Positions 50,931-60,996 of a stretch of 64,000 nt of DNA are shown piece after piece. A program made the position numbers and the translations under genes. This stretch comes from Marinomonas vulgaris (GTDB lineage: Bacteria > Pseudomonadota > Gammaproteobacteria > Pseudomonadales > Marinomonadaceae), in contig NZ_JAGSSV010000001.1 in assembly GCF_018145875.1 (NCBI RefSeq), forward strand, positions 1 through 64,000. The letters are read 5' to 3'. Under the pieces are notes generated by a model. That model had not been told where the DNA came from. It ran no database searches and saw nothing but the letters and a program-made list of their open reading frames with translations. The first letter of the stretch is position 1; every line of letters begins with the position of its first letter.

Positions 50931-50958
50931 AGAAACCAGAACAAACTAGATAGTTTGC

Positions 50959-51693
50959 TTATGCTTCAGTCGCTTCGTTTACTTCAACGAATTCGTCTGC
51001 TGTACCAGCTGTCGCGTTGCGACCTTCCAATACGGCATCAGCAAAAGCACCAACGTACAACTGAACCGCACGAATAGCGTCGTCGTTTGCTGGGATGATG
51101 TAATCAACACCATCTGGATTACTGTTAGTATCAACGATACCGATAACAGGAATACCCAACTTGTTTGCTTCTTTAATAGCGATACGTTCGTGATCTACGT
51201 CTACTACAAACAATACGTCTGGCAAGCCACCCATATCTTTAATACCACCCATAGAAAGCTCAAGCTTTTCAAGCTCACGAGTACGCATCAAAGCTTCTTT
51301 CTTAGTTAGCTTATCAAAAGTACCATCGGCCATTTGACCTTCTAGTTCACGAAGACGTTTGATAGAAGTACGAATGGTTTTGTAGTTAGTCAACATACCA
51401 CCTAACCAGCGATGGTTAACGTATGGCATAGAAGAGCGAGCTGCTTGCTCTTTGATTGTTTTAGATGCGGCACGCTTAGTACCAACAAACAATACCTTGT
51501 TTTTGTTCTCAGCCATTTTTTTAACAAGCTCAAGGGCATTGTTAAGTGCTGGAACAGTGTGCTCAAGGTTAATGATGTGGATCTTGTTACGAGCGCCAAA
51601 AATGAATGGCTTCATTTTTGGGTTCCAGTAACGAGTTTGGTGACCGAAGTGTGATCCAACCAATAATAGGTCGCGCATAGAAACTGTAGGCAT
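50959..51693 (-). CDS. rpsB: 30S ribosomal protein S2
   Basis: Small-subunit protein at the 16S rRNA head-body junction, bound with S1. 244 residues. Starts with [20 protein letters not shown]; the signatures [13 protein letters not shown] and [20 protein letters not shown] are present. AAAGGA precedes the ATG. It leads the rpsB-tsf unit. Confidence 0.98.
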   Translation of the reverse strand: MPTVSMRDLLLVGSHFGHQTRYWNPKMKPFIFGARNKIHIINLEHTVPALNNALELVKKMAENKNKVLFVGTKRAASKTIKEQAARSSMPYVNHRWLGGMLTNYKTIRTSIKRLRELEGQMADGTFDKLTKKEALMRTRELEKLELSMGGIKDMGGLPDVLFVVDVDHERIAIKEANKLGIPVIGIVDTNSNPDGVDYIIPANDDAIRAVQLYVGAFADAVLEGRNATAGTADEFVEVNEATEA

Positions 51694-52021
51694 TTTACTA
51701 TCCTTTATTTGGGTTATTTAAGCTTACCAGCTAAAAGCATCAGTCAAACAAGGTTTAAGGCAACCTAAGACACCCAAGATACTTTTATTTGTTGCGGCAA
51801 GATCGTTGATTTAAGTAATTTAGCTTTAAGTGAGCTCAAGCCCAATAAGCTGGCGTTTTATATCACATTCCGCCCTAAACCAAAAGACTTGACGATATTT
51901 TTACACTCCATTCTAGCGGCGTTTTTTTCATTGAGGGAGGCGATTCTACCGTCTAAGTCATGTAGAATATTGCGCAACTGACTCTCATTGTAGAAACAAA
52001 CTATTTAAAGACACGTTAATT
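51694..52021. promoter_or_regulatory. Divergent rpsB/map control region
   Basis: 328 bp without genes. On the minus strand TATAAA (51857-51862) with a weak TTTGGT about 16 bp upstream is a possible rpsB promoter, leaving a leader of about 155 bases. S2 is known to regulate its own messenger through such a leader in E. coli relatives, but I could not confirm the fold. The map promoter was not recognised with confidence. Confidence 0.4.
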
Positions 52022-52879
52022 ATGAGCAACGAAACCTTACAGAAAATCAACGAACTTACTAAAGATGGGCGCCTTGATGTGCCAAGCTGGACACCACGCC
52101 CGGCGGCTACTCGTTTCAACGATATTAGCGATATTGAAGGTATGCGCACGGCAGGCAAACTGGCCGCCGATGTTTTAGTGATGCTAGAAGAATACGTTGT
52201 CCCTGGCGTGACCACGGAACAACTCGACATCATAGCGCACAACTACATTGTCGGCGTGCAAGGCGCAATTCCTGCACCGCTTAATTACCACGGTTTTCCA
52301 AAGTCTTGCTGCACGTCGGTTAACGACGTTATTTGTCATGGCATTCCAAACGACAAAGCGTTGAAGAAAGGCGATACCGTCAACATCGACATCACCATCA
52401 TCAAAGATGGATATTACGGCGATACCAGCCGAATGTTTTTTGCCGGCCCCGTCCTTCCTCATGCAGAGCGCTTAGCTAAAGTCACCCAAGAATGTCTGTA
52501 TTTAGCCATTGATATGGTAAAACCAGGCACACGTCTTGGCGACATTGGTGCGGCGATCGCAGCCCATGCTCACAAAAATCATTGCTCTGTTGTAGAAGAG
52601 TATTGCGGACATGGCGTGGGAACAACCTTCCACGGCGAACCACAAGTTGCCCATTACGGCAAAGCCGGTACTGGCGTTATGTTAGAGGAAGGCATGACAC
52701 TCACGATCGAACCCATGATCAATGCGGGCAAAAAACAAGTGAAACATTCAGGTCTAGATAACTGGATCGCCAAAACTAAAGATGGTCGATTATCTGCGCA
52801 ATATGAGCATACTTTGCTGGTTACTGCCGATGGGGTGGAAGTATTAACTCGCCGCCCAGAAGAAACGCGCTTCTCATAA
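52022..52879 (+). CDS. map: Methionine aminopeptidase, type I
   Basis: Removes the first Met from new proteins. 285 residues, about 20 longer than the E. coli enzyme because of an N-terminal extension (STL-like NETLQKINELTKDGRL, then WTPRPAA). Metal ligands sit in VNIDITIIKDGYYGDTSRMF (two Asp), GHGVGTTFHGEP (His) and the Glu of TIEPM and QYEHT. It is divergent from rpsB, the usual place. Its ribosome site is weak. Confidence 0.97.
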   Translation: MSNETLQKINELTKDGRLDVPSWTPRPAATRFNDISDIEGMRTAGKLAADVLVMLEEYVVPGVTTEQLDIIAHNYIVGVQGAIPAPLNYHGFPKSCCTSVNDVICHGIPNDKALKKGDTVNIDITIIKDGYYGDTSRMFFAGPVLPHAERLAKVTQECLYLAIDMVKPGTRLGDIGAAIAAHAHKNHCSVVEEYCGHGVGTTFHGEPQVAHYGKAGTGVMLEEGMTLTIEPMINAGKKQVKHSGLDNWIAKTKDGRLSAQYEHTLLVTADGVEVLTRRPEETRFS

Positions 52880-52956
52880 AGAAGCGCCTAAACCATTAAC
52901 TTAATAACATCGTATTTAACAAGACCTAAACACCACAAACTCTTCGAGGCTTTTGT

Positions 52957-55650
52957 ATGGACTTCCCTGCTTTTCCAGACGCTCCGCCATTACTGACACA
53001 GGAAGAAAAAAACGAGCTAGCACAACCGACCTGCTCAATTGCTCGCTACAAAGCCGTTATTGAAGAAAAAACAGACCTTTACAATGACCTATTTCATTCC
53101 CTTTATCCGATTGAAAAGCTGGTCAAAGGGCTGTCTTCTTTTTTCGATGAAATCATGCAAGCGGCCTGGACCGCAAAAGCGCTAGACAAAGAAGAGTATG
53201 TGAGCCTTGTTGCTGTAGGAGGTTATGGCCGCGGAGAGTTACACCCGAAATCCGACATTGACTTACTCATTCTGATTGAAAACGAAGCGTCAGCGCCGAA
53301 GAGCAAACTGGAAGCCTTCATTACCTTTTTATGGGACATCAACCTTGATGTGGGTCACAGCGTGCGTTCAATCGATGAGTGCACAGAGATGGCCGAAAAA
53401 GACATTACCGTCATCACCAACCTCATCGAATCCCGCACTTTAATTGGCCCAACAGATTTATTAGAAACCCTGAAACTGCACGTTGATATCACGCAGATGT
53501 GGGATGGCCATTCTTTTTATAAAGCCAAAGTCGCTGAACAAAAGCAACGCCATGCCAAATACCAAAACACCGCTTACAATCTTGAACCCAATTTAAAAGA
53601 GTGCCCCGGCGGATTAAGAGACATGCAAGTCATCGACTGGGTAGCAAAGCGCCATTTGCATACCAACCGACTTAGCGCCTTAATCGACAAAGAGTTTTTA
53701 TCTGAAGACGAATATATTCAATTAAAAGGCGCTGTCAGTCATTTGTGGCGCGTACGTTGGGCGTTGCACATGGTGGCTGGTCGCAAAGAAGACCGCTTAC
53801 TGTTTGATCATCAACGCACCCTTACAAAGCTATTTGGTTTCGATGATGACGACTTAAAGCGCAATGTTGAACGCTTTATGCAAGGCTATTATCAAAGCGT
53901 AGCCGCTATTCAACAGTTAAACGACTTGCTGCTGCAACATTTTGAAGAATCCTTCCTCAGTAAAGATGCCATTGAATCCGTTGAAGTACTCAACGACCAT
54001 TTCCAAATATCTAATGGTCAATTAGAAGCCCGCTCGGAAACCCTGTTTCAAGATGATCCTTCCAGCATGTTGGAAATCTATGTACTGTACGGCGCTCATG
54101 AACACATTAAAGGCATTCGTGCCAATACCATGCGCCAACTGCGTGATAATCTCGACCTGATCGATGACGACTATCGTAGCAATAAACGCAATACTGATTT
54201 GTTCCTAGACATTATCGCCAGTCGCTATCGCTTAACAAGCATTTTACGCTCCATGAAACACCTTGGCTTGCTTGGTCGATATCTGCCAGAATTTGGCGCC
54301 ATCATAGGTCAAATGCAACACGACTTATTCCACATCTACACGGTCGATGCGCATACCTTGCAACTGGTCGAAAATCTGCGCCGCCTTTGGTTACCAGAGT
54401 TTAAACAAAAATTCCCTATATCCGGCCAAGCTATTCGCCATGTACCGAAAGTCGAGCTGCTCTATATTGCTGGTTTGTACCACGATATCGCCAAAGGCCG
54501 CGGTGGCGATCACTCGGAACTGGGCTGCGTCGATGCACAAGCATTTTGTGAACGCCATGGTCTACCTAAGCGGGATACGGATTTAGTGGTTTGGCTAGTC
54601 AGAAATCATTTATTTATGTCAGTCACAGCGCAGCGTAAAGACATCTCTGACCCAGAAGTCATCTGGGAATTTGCCAGCTATGTGAAAGACCAAGAACATC
54701 TAGATTACCTGTTTATCTTGACTGTCGCTGACATCAACGCCACTAACCCAACCATGTGGAATAGCTGGCGTGCATCACTCATGCGCCAGCTTTATCTTGA
54801 AACAAAACGTGCCTTGCGTCGCGGCTTAGACTTCCCTATTGATGCTGACATGATCAGCGACGAACACAAACAACGCGCTTTAGAAATCATGATAGAGCGC
54901 AACGTGGACATTACAGAAGCAGAGAGCATCTGGAGCACCATCGAAGAAGAGTACTTCATTCGTTCCAATGGCGATGAAATTGCTTGGAACACAGAGGCGA
55001 TTTTACGTCACCGGCCAAGCGACAAACCTCTTATTGCCATCACTCCTCTAGGCGGTCGTAATTTTTCTGGTGCCAGCAAAATATTCATCTATACCTTGAT
55101 CAGCAAACACTTGTTTGCGGTGACTGCGGCCACGTTTGAACAGCTCGGCTTAACCATCTTAGACGCCAAGATAAGCCACACGACTAATCATTACAGCCTA
55201 GACAGCTTCGTTGTCATGGACAGTAACGACAACGACACCATTTTGCACCTCGATAAAGAGCGCATCACGCTCATTCGTAAAACCTTAATGGAACAGCTTG
55301 AGACGCCGTCTTTGTACGAAAGTGTTGTACAACGCCATACACCACGGATTTTAAAAATATTCAACTCTCCTTCGACGGCGCATTTCGTTAGTCAAGCAGA
55401 GGAAGTGTGGTCAGCACTGGAGATCACCGCTCCCGATCGATTAGGGTTACTGGCACTGATCGGTCAATTCTTTATGAATCACAACATTATGCTGCACAAG
55501 GCGAAAATCGCCACACTAGGCGAGCGCGTAGAAGACACTTTTTACATCACTGATGAAAATGGTGATCTGATTACAGACCCAGAACGCATGGATAATATTT
55601 GCACCCTTTTAAAAGAGAAAATAGACCGTTTTTCTCAAGCGATGGACTAA
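52957..55650 (+). CDS. glnD: PII uridylyltransferase/uridylyl-removing enzyme
   Basis: Nitrogen sensor: adds UMP to PII when glutamine is low and removes it when glutamine is high, and so controls NtrBC and glutamine synthetase. 897 residues. Nucleotidyltransferase core GGYGRGELHPKSDIDLLIL (88-106, with D100 and D102), HD domain (AGLYHDIAKGRGGDHSELG, about 505-525) and two C-terminal ACT domains (about 700-890). It is upstream of dapC, dapD and dapE, the same order as in pseudomonads. Confidence 0.98.
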   Translation: MDFPAFPDAPPLLTQEEKNELAQPTCSIARYKAVIEEKTDLYNDLFHSLYPIEKLVKGLSSFFDEIMQAAWTAKALDKEEYVSLVAVGGYGRGELHPKSDIDLLILIENEASAPKSKLEAFITFLWDINLDVGHSVRSIDECTEMAEKDITVITNLIESRTLIGPTDLLETLKLHVDITQMWDGHSFYKAKVAEQKQRHAKYQNTAYNLEPNLKECPGGLRDMQVIDWVAKRHLHTNRLSALIDKEFLSEDEYIQLKGAVSHLWRVRWALHMVAGRKEDRLLFDHQRTLTKLFGFDDDDLKRNVERFMQGYYQSVAAIQQLNDLLLQHFEESFLSKDAIESVEVLNDHFQISNGQLEARSETLFQDDPSSMLEIYVLYGAHEHIKGIRANTMRQLRDNLDLIDDDYRSNKRNTDLFLDIIASRYRLTSILRSMKHLGLLGRYLPEFGAIIGQMQHDLFHIYTVDAHTLQLVENLRRLWLPEFKQKFPISGQAIRHVPKVELLYIAGLYHDIAKGRGGDHSELGCVDAQAFCERHGLPKRDTDLVVWLVRNHLFMSVTAQRKDISDPEVIWEFASYVKDQEHLDYLFILTVADINATNPTMWNSWRASLMRQLYLETKRALRRGLDFPIDADMISDEHKQRALEIMIERNVDITEAESIWSTIEEEYFIRSNGDEIAWNTEAILRHRPSDKPLIAITPLGGRNFSGASKIFIYTLISKHLFAVTAATFEQLGLTILDAKISHTTNHYSLDSFVVMDSNDNDTILHLDKERITLIRKTLMEQLETPSLYESVVQRHTPRILKIFNSPSTAHFVSQAEEVWSALEITAPDRLGLLALIGQFFMNHNIMLHKAKIATLGERVEDTFYITDENGDLITDPERMDNICTLLKEKIDRFSQAMD

Positions 55651-55655
55651 ACAAC

Positions 55656-56843
55656 ATGAATCCTTTAATACAATCTTTGCACCCATACCCCTTCCAAAAG
55701 CTTGCAGAGCTCATCGAAGGATTAACCCCTAACCCTGAAAAACCGCTGATCAAGCTCACTATTGGTGAGCCTCAGCACGAGGCGCCAGCCGTTGTTCTAG
55801 AAGTGCTTAGCAAGAGTTTGCAGGGTGTTAGCAAATACCCAAGCACCAAGGGCGAATTGCCGTTACGCAGCGCCATCAGCGAGTGGGCAAAACGTCGCTT
55901 TTCTCTTGATAGCCTAAGTCCAGATACACAAATATTACCCGTTTCTGGAACACGAGAAGCCTTATTCGCCATCACACAAACGCTTGTAGGCGAGAAAAAC
56001 GATGCTTTGGTCATCAGTCCGAATCCTTTTTATCAGATCTACGAAGGCGCTGGTATTTTGGCTGGCGCCGAGCTGCATTTTTTACCTTGCGGCTCAGAAA
56101 CAGAATACAAAGTGAATTACTCACAAGTAGACGACGCGACTTGGGCACGCTGTGAAGTGTTGTTTGTGTGTTCGCCGAACAACCCAAGCGGTACCATTAC
56201 CACGCTTGAGGAATACGCGTATCTTATCGACAAAGCCAATACCTTTAACTTTACGATTGTGGCCGACGAATGTTATTCGGAAATTTACTTTGGCGATGAT
56301 GCGCCTCTTGGCTTATTGGAAGCGTGCCAGAAATTAGGCAACACAGATTACAAACACTGCCTTATTTTTCAATCGCTTTCCAAGCGCTCTAATTTACCAG
56401 GTCTACGCTCTGGTTTTGTGGCAGGTGATGCCAACATTCTCAAACCTTTTTTGCTATACCGCACCTATCAGGGTTGCGCCATGCCAATACATCATCAAGA
56501 CGCTTCGGTTGCGGCTTGGAACGACGAAGCCCACGTAATGAAAAACCGCGAGATTTACACGCGCAAATTTGATTCCGTGCTGGAGATTCTATCGCCGGTT
56601 ATGCCCATCAAAAAGCCAGAAGCGGGCTTTTATTTGTGGCCTGAACTGAGCATGTCGGACGAAGCATTTTGTACCGCACTGTACCAAGAAGAATCTGTTT
56701 TGGTATTACCTGGCAGTTATTTAGGCCGCGATGTAAACGGCCGTAATCCTGGTAGCCATCATGTACGCATGGCGTTAGTTGCGGAAGAATCCGAGTGTGT
56801 CGAAGCGGCCAAAAGAATACGTGACTTTATACGTCGTCGATAA
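55656..56843 (+). CDS. dapC: Succinyldiaminopimelate transaminase
   Basis: PLP enzyme that transfers an amino group from glutamate to N-succinyl-2-amino-6-ketopimelate in lysine and diaminopimelate synthesis. 395 residues, class I/II aminotransferase fold. PLP lysine in SLSKRSNLPGLRSGF (about 240); DECYSEIYFG is the Asp-Tyr region; substrate Arg in HHVRMALV. The ATG at 55656 lies five bases after the glnD stop and starts the usual N-terminus (NPLIQSLHPYPFQKL). The assignment relies on placement between glnD and dapD. Confidence 0.93.
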   Translation: MNPLIQSLHPYPFQKLAELIEGLTPNPEKPLIKLTIGEPQHEAPAVVLEVLSKSLQGVSKYPSTKGELPLRSAISEWAKRRFSLDSLSPDTQILPVSGTREALFAITQTLVGEKNDALVISPNPFYQIYEGAGILAGAELHFLPCGSETEYKVNYSQVDDATWARCEVLFVCSPNNPSGTITTLEEYAYLIDKANTFNFTIVADECYSEIYFGDDAPLGLLEACQKLGNTDYKHCLIFQSLSKRSNLPGLRSGFVAGDANILKPFLLYRTYQGCAMPIHHQDASVAAWNDEAHVMKNREIYTRKFDSVLEILSPVMPIKKPEAGFYLWPELSMSDEAFCTALYQEESVLVLPGSYLGRDVNGRNPGSHHVRMALVAEESECVEAAKRIRDFIRRR

Positions 56844-56922
56844 ATGTACCCTAACCACCCATTTTCATTAATAACAGATAACTTTTTAGTTAATAAAGAT
56901 AACTCTTAGTTGGAGAAAGCAC

Positions 56923-57957
56923 ATGAGTAACCTTTTCGCGTTCGGTCTTGGCATCGGCACACAAAACAAAGAAGGCAACTGGTTAGAAGTCTTCTACTCA
57001 ATGCCAAGCCTAGGCGCAGAAAAAAGCACCCTAGACGCGCTATTGGAAAGCACCAATTACGAAGGTGGCAACAGCACACTGGTTTTAGATGAGAGCGATT
57101 TAAATCGTTTGCACATGAACCTATTAAAAGCAGGCAACATCGAACAGGCTGAATTGGCATCGCGCCTAAAAGCATCTCGACAGCCAGTTATTTTATGTGT
57201 ATTGGCGACCGACGAAGCCCCAAGCAACCCAGCCGAAGTCTACTTAAAACTTCAACTTATCTCTCATCGTTTGGTAAAACCTCACACGACGGTACTTGAT
57301 GGCATGTTTGGTTTGCTGATCAACACCGCGTGGACCAACGAAGGCCCTATCGATGTACGTGAACTGGCCGATCGTCAGCTAAGCGCTCGTATGGAAGGCC
57401 GCACCATTGAAGTATTCAGCGTCGATAAATTCCCTAAAATGCTGAATTTCATTGTGCCTGCAGGCATTCGTGTGGGTGACGCCGCTCGTGTTCGCTTGGG
57501 TGCCCACCTTGCAGAAGGCACCACCGTCATGCATGAAGGTTTTGTGAACTTTAATGCCGGAACCCTTGGCAACAGCATGGTTGAAGGTCGTATCTCTGCC
57601 GGTGTTGTCGTCGGCAATGGCTCCGATTTAGGCGGCGGCTGCTCAACCATGGGCACCTTATCAGGTGGCGGTAACATTGTGATCGCCGTAGGTGAAAAAT
57701 GCTTAATTGGCGCGAACGCAGGTATCGGTATCGGCCTTGGTGATCGCTGCATCGTTGAATCCGGTCTGTACATTACAGCTGGCTCCAAAGTGGCTGTACT
57801 AGACGAAAACAACCAAGTGGTTTCAACTGTGAAAGCACGTGAATTGTCCGGCCAGTCTGATTTGTTGTTCCGCCGCAATTCCGCCACTGGCGCCATTGAG
57901 TGCAAAACCAACAAAACGGCGATCGAATTAAACGAAGCCTTGCACTCTCATAACTAA
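56923..57957 (+). CDS. dapD: Tetrahydrodipicolinate N-succinyltransferase (long type)
   Basis: Adds succinate to tetrahydrodipicolinate, the step before DapC. 344 residues, the longer Pseudomonas/Mycobacterium type and not the 274-residue E. coli type. C-terminal left-handed beta-helix with VRLGAHLAEGTTVMHEGFVN and EGRISAGVVVGNGSDLGGG. GGAGAAAG precedes the ATG. It is separated from dapC by 79 bp with TAAT-rich DNA. Confidence 0.95.
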   Translation: MSNLFAFGLGIGTQNKEGNWLEVFYSMPSLGAEKSTLDALLESTNYEGGNSTLVLDESDLNRLHMNLLKAGNIEQAELASRLKASRQPVILCVLATDEAPSNPAEVYLKLQLISHRLVKPHTTVLDGMFGLLINTAWTNEGPIDVRELADRQLSARMEGRTIEVFSVDKFPKMLNFIVPAGIRVGDAARVRLGAHLAEGTTVMHEGFVNFNAGTLGNSMVEGRISAGVVVGNGSDLGGGCSTMGTLSGGGNIVIAVGEKCLIGANAGIGIGLGDRCIVESGLYITAGSKVAVLDENNQVVSTVKARELSGQSDLLFRRNSATGAIECKTNKTAIELNEALHSHN

Positions 57958-57990
57958 TGGCAAAGGCTAATCATAATTAACTTGTCATTA

Positions 57991-58020
57991 CGCCATGTCA
58001 TCCTTCTTGATGTGGCGTTT
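57991..58020 (+). terminator. Hairpin between dapD and the yffB-like gene
   Basis: CGCCATGTCA pairs with TGATGTGGCG (two wobble pairs), then TTTGAGGGAG. The T run is short, so it may be an attenuator, or it may place a ribosome site next to a stem. Confidence 0.4.
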
Positions 58021-58033
58021 GAGGGAGCAAGAT

Positions 58034-58378
58034 ATGATCAAAATATATGGCATAAAAAGCTGTGACACCATGAAAAAAGCGTTCCGTTGGCTCGATGAGC
58101 ACAAGATTGAATACGTTTTTCACGACTACAAAAAACAGGACTTGGAAGAATCAACCGCAAGCGCTTGGGTAGAGGCTCTAGGGTGGGAAAACGTCATCAA
58201 CAAACGCGGTACAACCTGGCGCAAGTTAGACGACGAAACAAAAAATTCCATGGACGCCAAACAAGCCGTTCAAGTCATGCTGGCTCAAACGTCCATTATT
58301 AAGCGACCTTTGATTGTCGCGGGTGAAACCAAACTACTTGGTTTCAACCCAGATGAATACACTGAACACTTACTTTAA
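58034..58378 (+). CDS. ArsC/Spx-family protein, YffB-like
   Basis: 114-residue thioredoxin-fold protein. N-terminal IKIYGIKSCDTMKKAFRWL holds the single Cys of the family; NKRGTTWRKLDDETKN and KRPLIV follow. The family includes arsenate reductase and Spx, but YffB has no proven arsenate activity, and this one is best called YffB-like. The ATG at 58034 has GGAG eight bases upstream; the frame extends to 57995. It sits inside the dap cluster between dapD and dapE, as in pseudomonads. Confidence 0.9.
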   Translation: MIKIYGIKSCDTMKKAFRWLDEHKIEYVFHDYKKQDLEESTASAWVEALGWENVINKRGTTWRKLDDETKNSMDAKQAVQVMLAQTSIIKRPLIVAGETKLLGFNPDEYTEHLL

Positions 58379-58400
58379 TACTGCTAGCTTTAATATTTTT

Positions 58401-58604
58401 TTAGCGAGGTAGTGGTGTGTAGATAGTCGGTCTGTCAACGCGTCTTATTTGTGGTGCAACAGGCGTTACACTAGGCGTGTATCCGCCAGTTGTCACATCG
58501 GATTGAATCACCGGCAAAAAGTACGATTCTTGAATAACCGGCTCAGAAAACAAGCTGCATCCAGTTAAAAGCAAACCTAAAAAAACACCAACGCCTAATT
58601 TCAT
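58401..58604 (-). CDS. Small lipoprotein of unknown function
   Basis: 67 residues. Signal peptide with lipobox LLTGC (Cys16) followed by Ser, which suggests sorting to the outer membrane. The mature part is rich in Pro, Val and Thr with no known motif. It lies antisense between the yffB-like gene and dapE and has no operon partner. I do not recognise the family. The start lies about 10 bp downstream of a weak GGTGGGG-like site. Confidence 0.65.
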   Translation of the reverse strand: MKLGVGVFLGLLLTGCSLFSEPVIQESYFLPVIQSDVTTGGYTPSVTPVAPQIRRVDRPTIYTPLPR

Positions 58605-58683
58605 AACCCCACCTTTATATTAATCTCCTGTTATAGTAACGGAGTTTTTCATAAGGTAGCGAAAACTAACATAAAGGTAAAGA

Positions 58684-59829
58684 ATGTCTGATTTATCTCC
58701 AACTCTCGACCTCGCCATTGACCTAATGTCTCGCCCTTCTATAACACCAGAAGATGCAGGCTGCCAAGACGTTATGATAGAGCGACTTAAAAACATTGGT
58801 TTTGAAGTTGAACTCATGCCGTTTGGCGAGGTGAAAAATTTTTACGCCAAACGCGGCCATTCAGGCCCAAATCTCTGCTTTGCCGGTCACACTGACGTCG
58901 TACCAACTGGCCCTGAAAGCGAATGGACAGTCCCCCCTTTCTCTCCTGAGATCATCGATGGCATTTTATATGGCCGTGGCGCAGCAGACATGAAAGGAAG
59001 CCTAGCGGCCATGGTGACGGCGGTTGAAGCCTTTGTTGCTGAACACCCTGATCACGACGGTCAAATCTCGTTTCTTATCACCAGCGACGAGGAAGGCCCT
59101 TTTGTCGATGGCACAACCCGTGTCGTAGACGCACTCATGGCTCGTAATGAAAAAGTTGATTGGTGTATTGTTGGTGAACCATCTAGCACTAAAACACTGG
59201 GTGACATCATTAAAAACGGTCGTCGAGGTTCGTTTAGTGGCGATTTAACGGTATACGGAAAGCAAGGACATGTTGCTTATCCTCACCTAGCGCAAAACCC
59301 TATTCATCTCGCCGCCCCTGCTCTGGATGAAATGGCTAATGCTCACTGGGACAACGGCAACGACTTTTTTCCGCCAACCAGCTTTCAAATATCCAACATT
59401 CACGCGGGAACAGGGGCAACCAATGTGGTGCCAGGCCAGCTAAATGCACAATTCAACTTCCGTTTTTCTTCCGAACTGGATTTTGACGCCTTAAAAGTTC
59501 GCGTCATCGAGATTTTAGAAAAGCACAATTTACGCTACGACATCGAATGGACGTACAACGGCCTGCCCTTTTTAACACGCCCTGGCGAGTTGGTGGACGC
59601 CATTGTCGATGCGATACAAGATACTGTGGATATCACCCCTGAATTATCCACATCAGGCGGCACCTCGGATGGGCGTTTTATTGCAAAAATGGGCACCCAA
59701 GTGGTGGAACTTGGTCCAATCAACGCCACCATCCATCAGGTGAACGAACACGTTGACGCTGAAAGTCTAAATCAATTGTCCTCGATTTATACACGTATTC
59801 TAAAAAACCTATTTGCCAACAACCAATAG
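58684..59829 (+). CDS. dapE: Succinyl-diaminopimelate desuccinylase
   Basis: Zinc hydrolase that frees LL-diaminopimelate from its succinyl form, after DapC. 381 residues, M20 peptidase fold. Metal ligands in [10 protein letters not shown] and [15 protein letters not shown]; base and ligand in [13 protein letters not shown]; the last ligand His is in [13 protein letters not shown] precedes the ATG. It completes dapC-dapD-dapE in one region. Confidence 0.97.
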   Translation: MSDLSPTLDLAIDLMSRPSITPEDAGCQDVMIERLKNIGFEVELMPFGEVKNFYAKRGHSGPNLCFAGHTDVVPTGPESEWTVPPFSPEIIDGILYGRGAADMKGSLAAMVTAVEAFVAEHPDHDGQISFLITSDEEGPFVDGTTRVVDALMARNEKVDWCIVGEPSSTKTLGDIIKNGRRGSFSGDLTVYGKQGHVAYPHLAQNPIHLAAPALDEMANAHWDNGNDFFPPTSFQISNIHAGTGATNVVPGQLNAQFNFRFSSELDFDALKVRVIEILEKHNLRYDIEWTYNGLPFLTRPGELVDAIVDAIQDTVDITPELSTSGGTSDGRFIAKMGTQVVELGPINATIHQVNEHVDAESLNQLSSIYTRILKNLFANNQ

Positions 59830-59862
59830 AAAGATGAGCAGGCTCAATATCGCAGGTTTACC

Positions 59863-60129
59863 ATGAGAAACGCCATTCACAAACTGGCCATGAAAATGGG
59901 CAACAACCCACGAGCCGCTTTGGTCAAAATGATTCAAGGCGGGCTGGTGTTTGTGTTTGGTGTGCTCATTCTGATGGTCGCAGATCGCGTTTTGCTTGAG
60001 TCGCTACAACAAGAAATTTTGGCACTCTTTGGGTTAATTCTTGCAGGCTTAGGTGTGATATGGACATTTGTGGGCTACTTGTCCATGAGCGTGTTGCGAA
60101 TTTACCACATGATTAAAAAGAAGGATTAG
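59863..60129 (+). CDS. Small membrane protein of unknown function
   Basis: 88 residues. A basic N-terminal helix (MRNAIHKLAMKMGNNPRAAL) is followed by two membrane helices (GGLVFVFGVLILMVADRV and ILALFGLILAGLGVIWTFVG) and a basic C-terminus (MIKKKD). AGG lies before the ATG. It starts 33 bp after dapE and lies four bases before the next gene, so it is probably in the same transcript. No family is recognised. Confidence 0.75.
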   Translation: MRNAIHKLAMKMGNNPRAALVKMIQGGLVFVFGVLILMVADRVLLESLQQEILALFGLILAGLGVIWTFVGYLSMSVLRIYHMIKKKD

Positions 60130-60133
60130 CGCA

Positions 60134-60511
60134 ATGCAACAAACAGACATCGAAATTTATGTATTGTCGTGCCCCACAGAAAACATTGTCGCTTGGCTAG
60201 CCAAGGCATTTACTTTAGTAGATACCAGCCAGCCCTCGTCGCTCTGTACCAAGCTCACGGTGTTATTAAACAATGCTAACATTGAAGTCACTATTTTAGA
60301 GCAAGCCGCTGGCAAGCGATTTACCTCAATCTGGTTTGACTCAGATAAGACGCCATGGAAAGACGATATGGCTTGTGCAAAACAGGCGTTTGATGCACTA
60401 CAGTGCGAAGTTCGCTGTAACTTCCAAGGATGGGAAGAAGAAGGCGATCAAGACCCAGACCAATGGTGGCGAATCAATAGCCACGGCGAAGGGCCTTTTA
60501 TTTGGACTTAA
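60134..60511 (+). CDS. Conserved-looking soluble protein of unknown function
   Basis: 125 residues, acidic, with four Cys and many Trp. The pattern [21 protein letters not shown] at the start and [20 protein letters not shown] in the middle look like a compact alpha/beta fold. No motif tells its role. AAGGA precedes the ATG. It follows the 88-residue membrane protein by four bases and precedes panD by 61 bp. I do not recognise the family. Confidence 0.75.
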   Translation: MQQTDIEIYVLSCPTENIVAWLAKAFTLVDTSQPSSLCTKLTVLLNNANIEVTILEQAAGKRFTSIWFDSDKTPWKDDMACAKQAFDALQCEVRCNFQGWEEEGDQDPDQWWRINSHGEGPFIWT

Positions 60512-60572
60512 CCGTTACCTCTGTCTTTCATTCACAGCAGGTCGACATACAATCATTCAAGAGACATTTTAT

Positions 60573-60953
60573 ATGAACATTACACTCCTTAAAGGCAAGC
60601 TTCACATGGCCAGCGTAACGCAAGCCGAGCTTTGGTACGACGGCTCATGTGCCATAGATAAAGACCTTGTGGAACTGGCAGGATTTAGAGAATTTGAACA
60701 AATCGATATTTACAACGTCGACAACGGCGAGCGTTTTCACACCTACGTTATTTTAGCCGAAGCCGGATCTGGTACCATTTCTATGAATGGCGCTGCCGCC
60801 CGTAAAGTACAAGTTGGCGACCGAGTAATTATCGCAGCCTACGGACAAATGGACGAAAAAGACGCGGATCAATTTGCTCCTAAACTGGTGTATTTAAACA
60901 AAGACAACAGTGTCGAGCGCACCACCAACACCATTCCTGTGCAAAAAGATTAA
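60573..60953 (+). CDS. panD: Aspartate 1-decarboxylase
   Basis: Makes beta-alanine from aspartate for pantothenate and coenzyme A. 126 residues. The proenzyme cuts itself at G24-S25 (WYDGSCAID), leaving a pyruvoyl group on S25; [19 protein letters not shown] is the family's second half. The ATG at 60573 gives the correct length; the open frame from 60336 is a chance extension over the previous gene. panB and panC are not near. Confidence 0.97.
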   Translation: MNITLLKGKLHMASVTQAELWYDGSCAIDKDLVELAGFREFEQIDIYNVDNGERFHTYVILAEAGSGTISMNGAAARKVQVGDRVIIAAYGQMDEKDADQFAPKLVYLNKDNSVERTTNTIPVQKD

Positions 60954-60996
60954 CTCACCGTTCCCTAGAGCAGTCTATTTTCATACTAACTGAACG

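Noticed and set aside
60336-60953. A 205-residue version of PanD
   Set aside because: The first 79 codons overlap the previous gene in another frame; the 126-residue form starting at 60573 matches the family and the self-cleavage site position.
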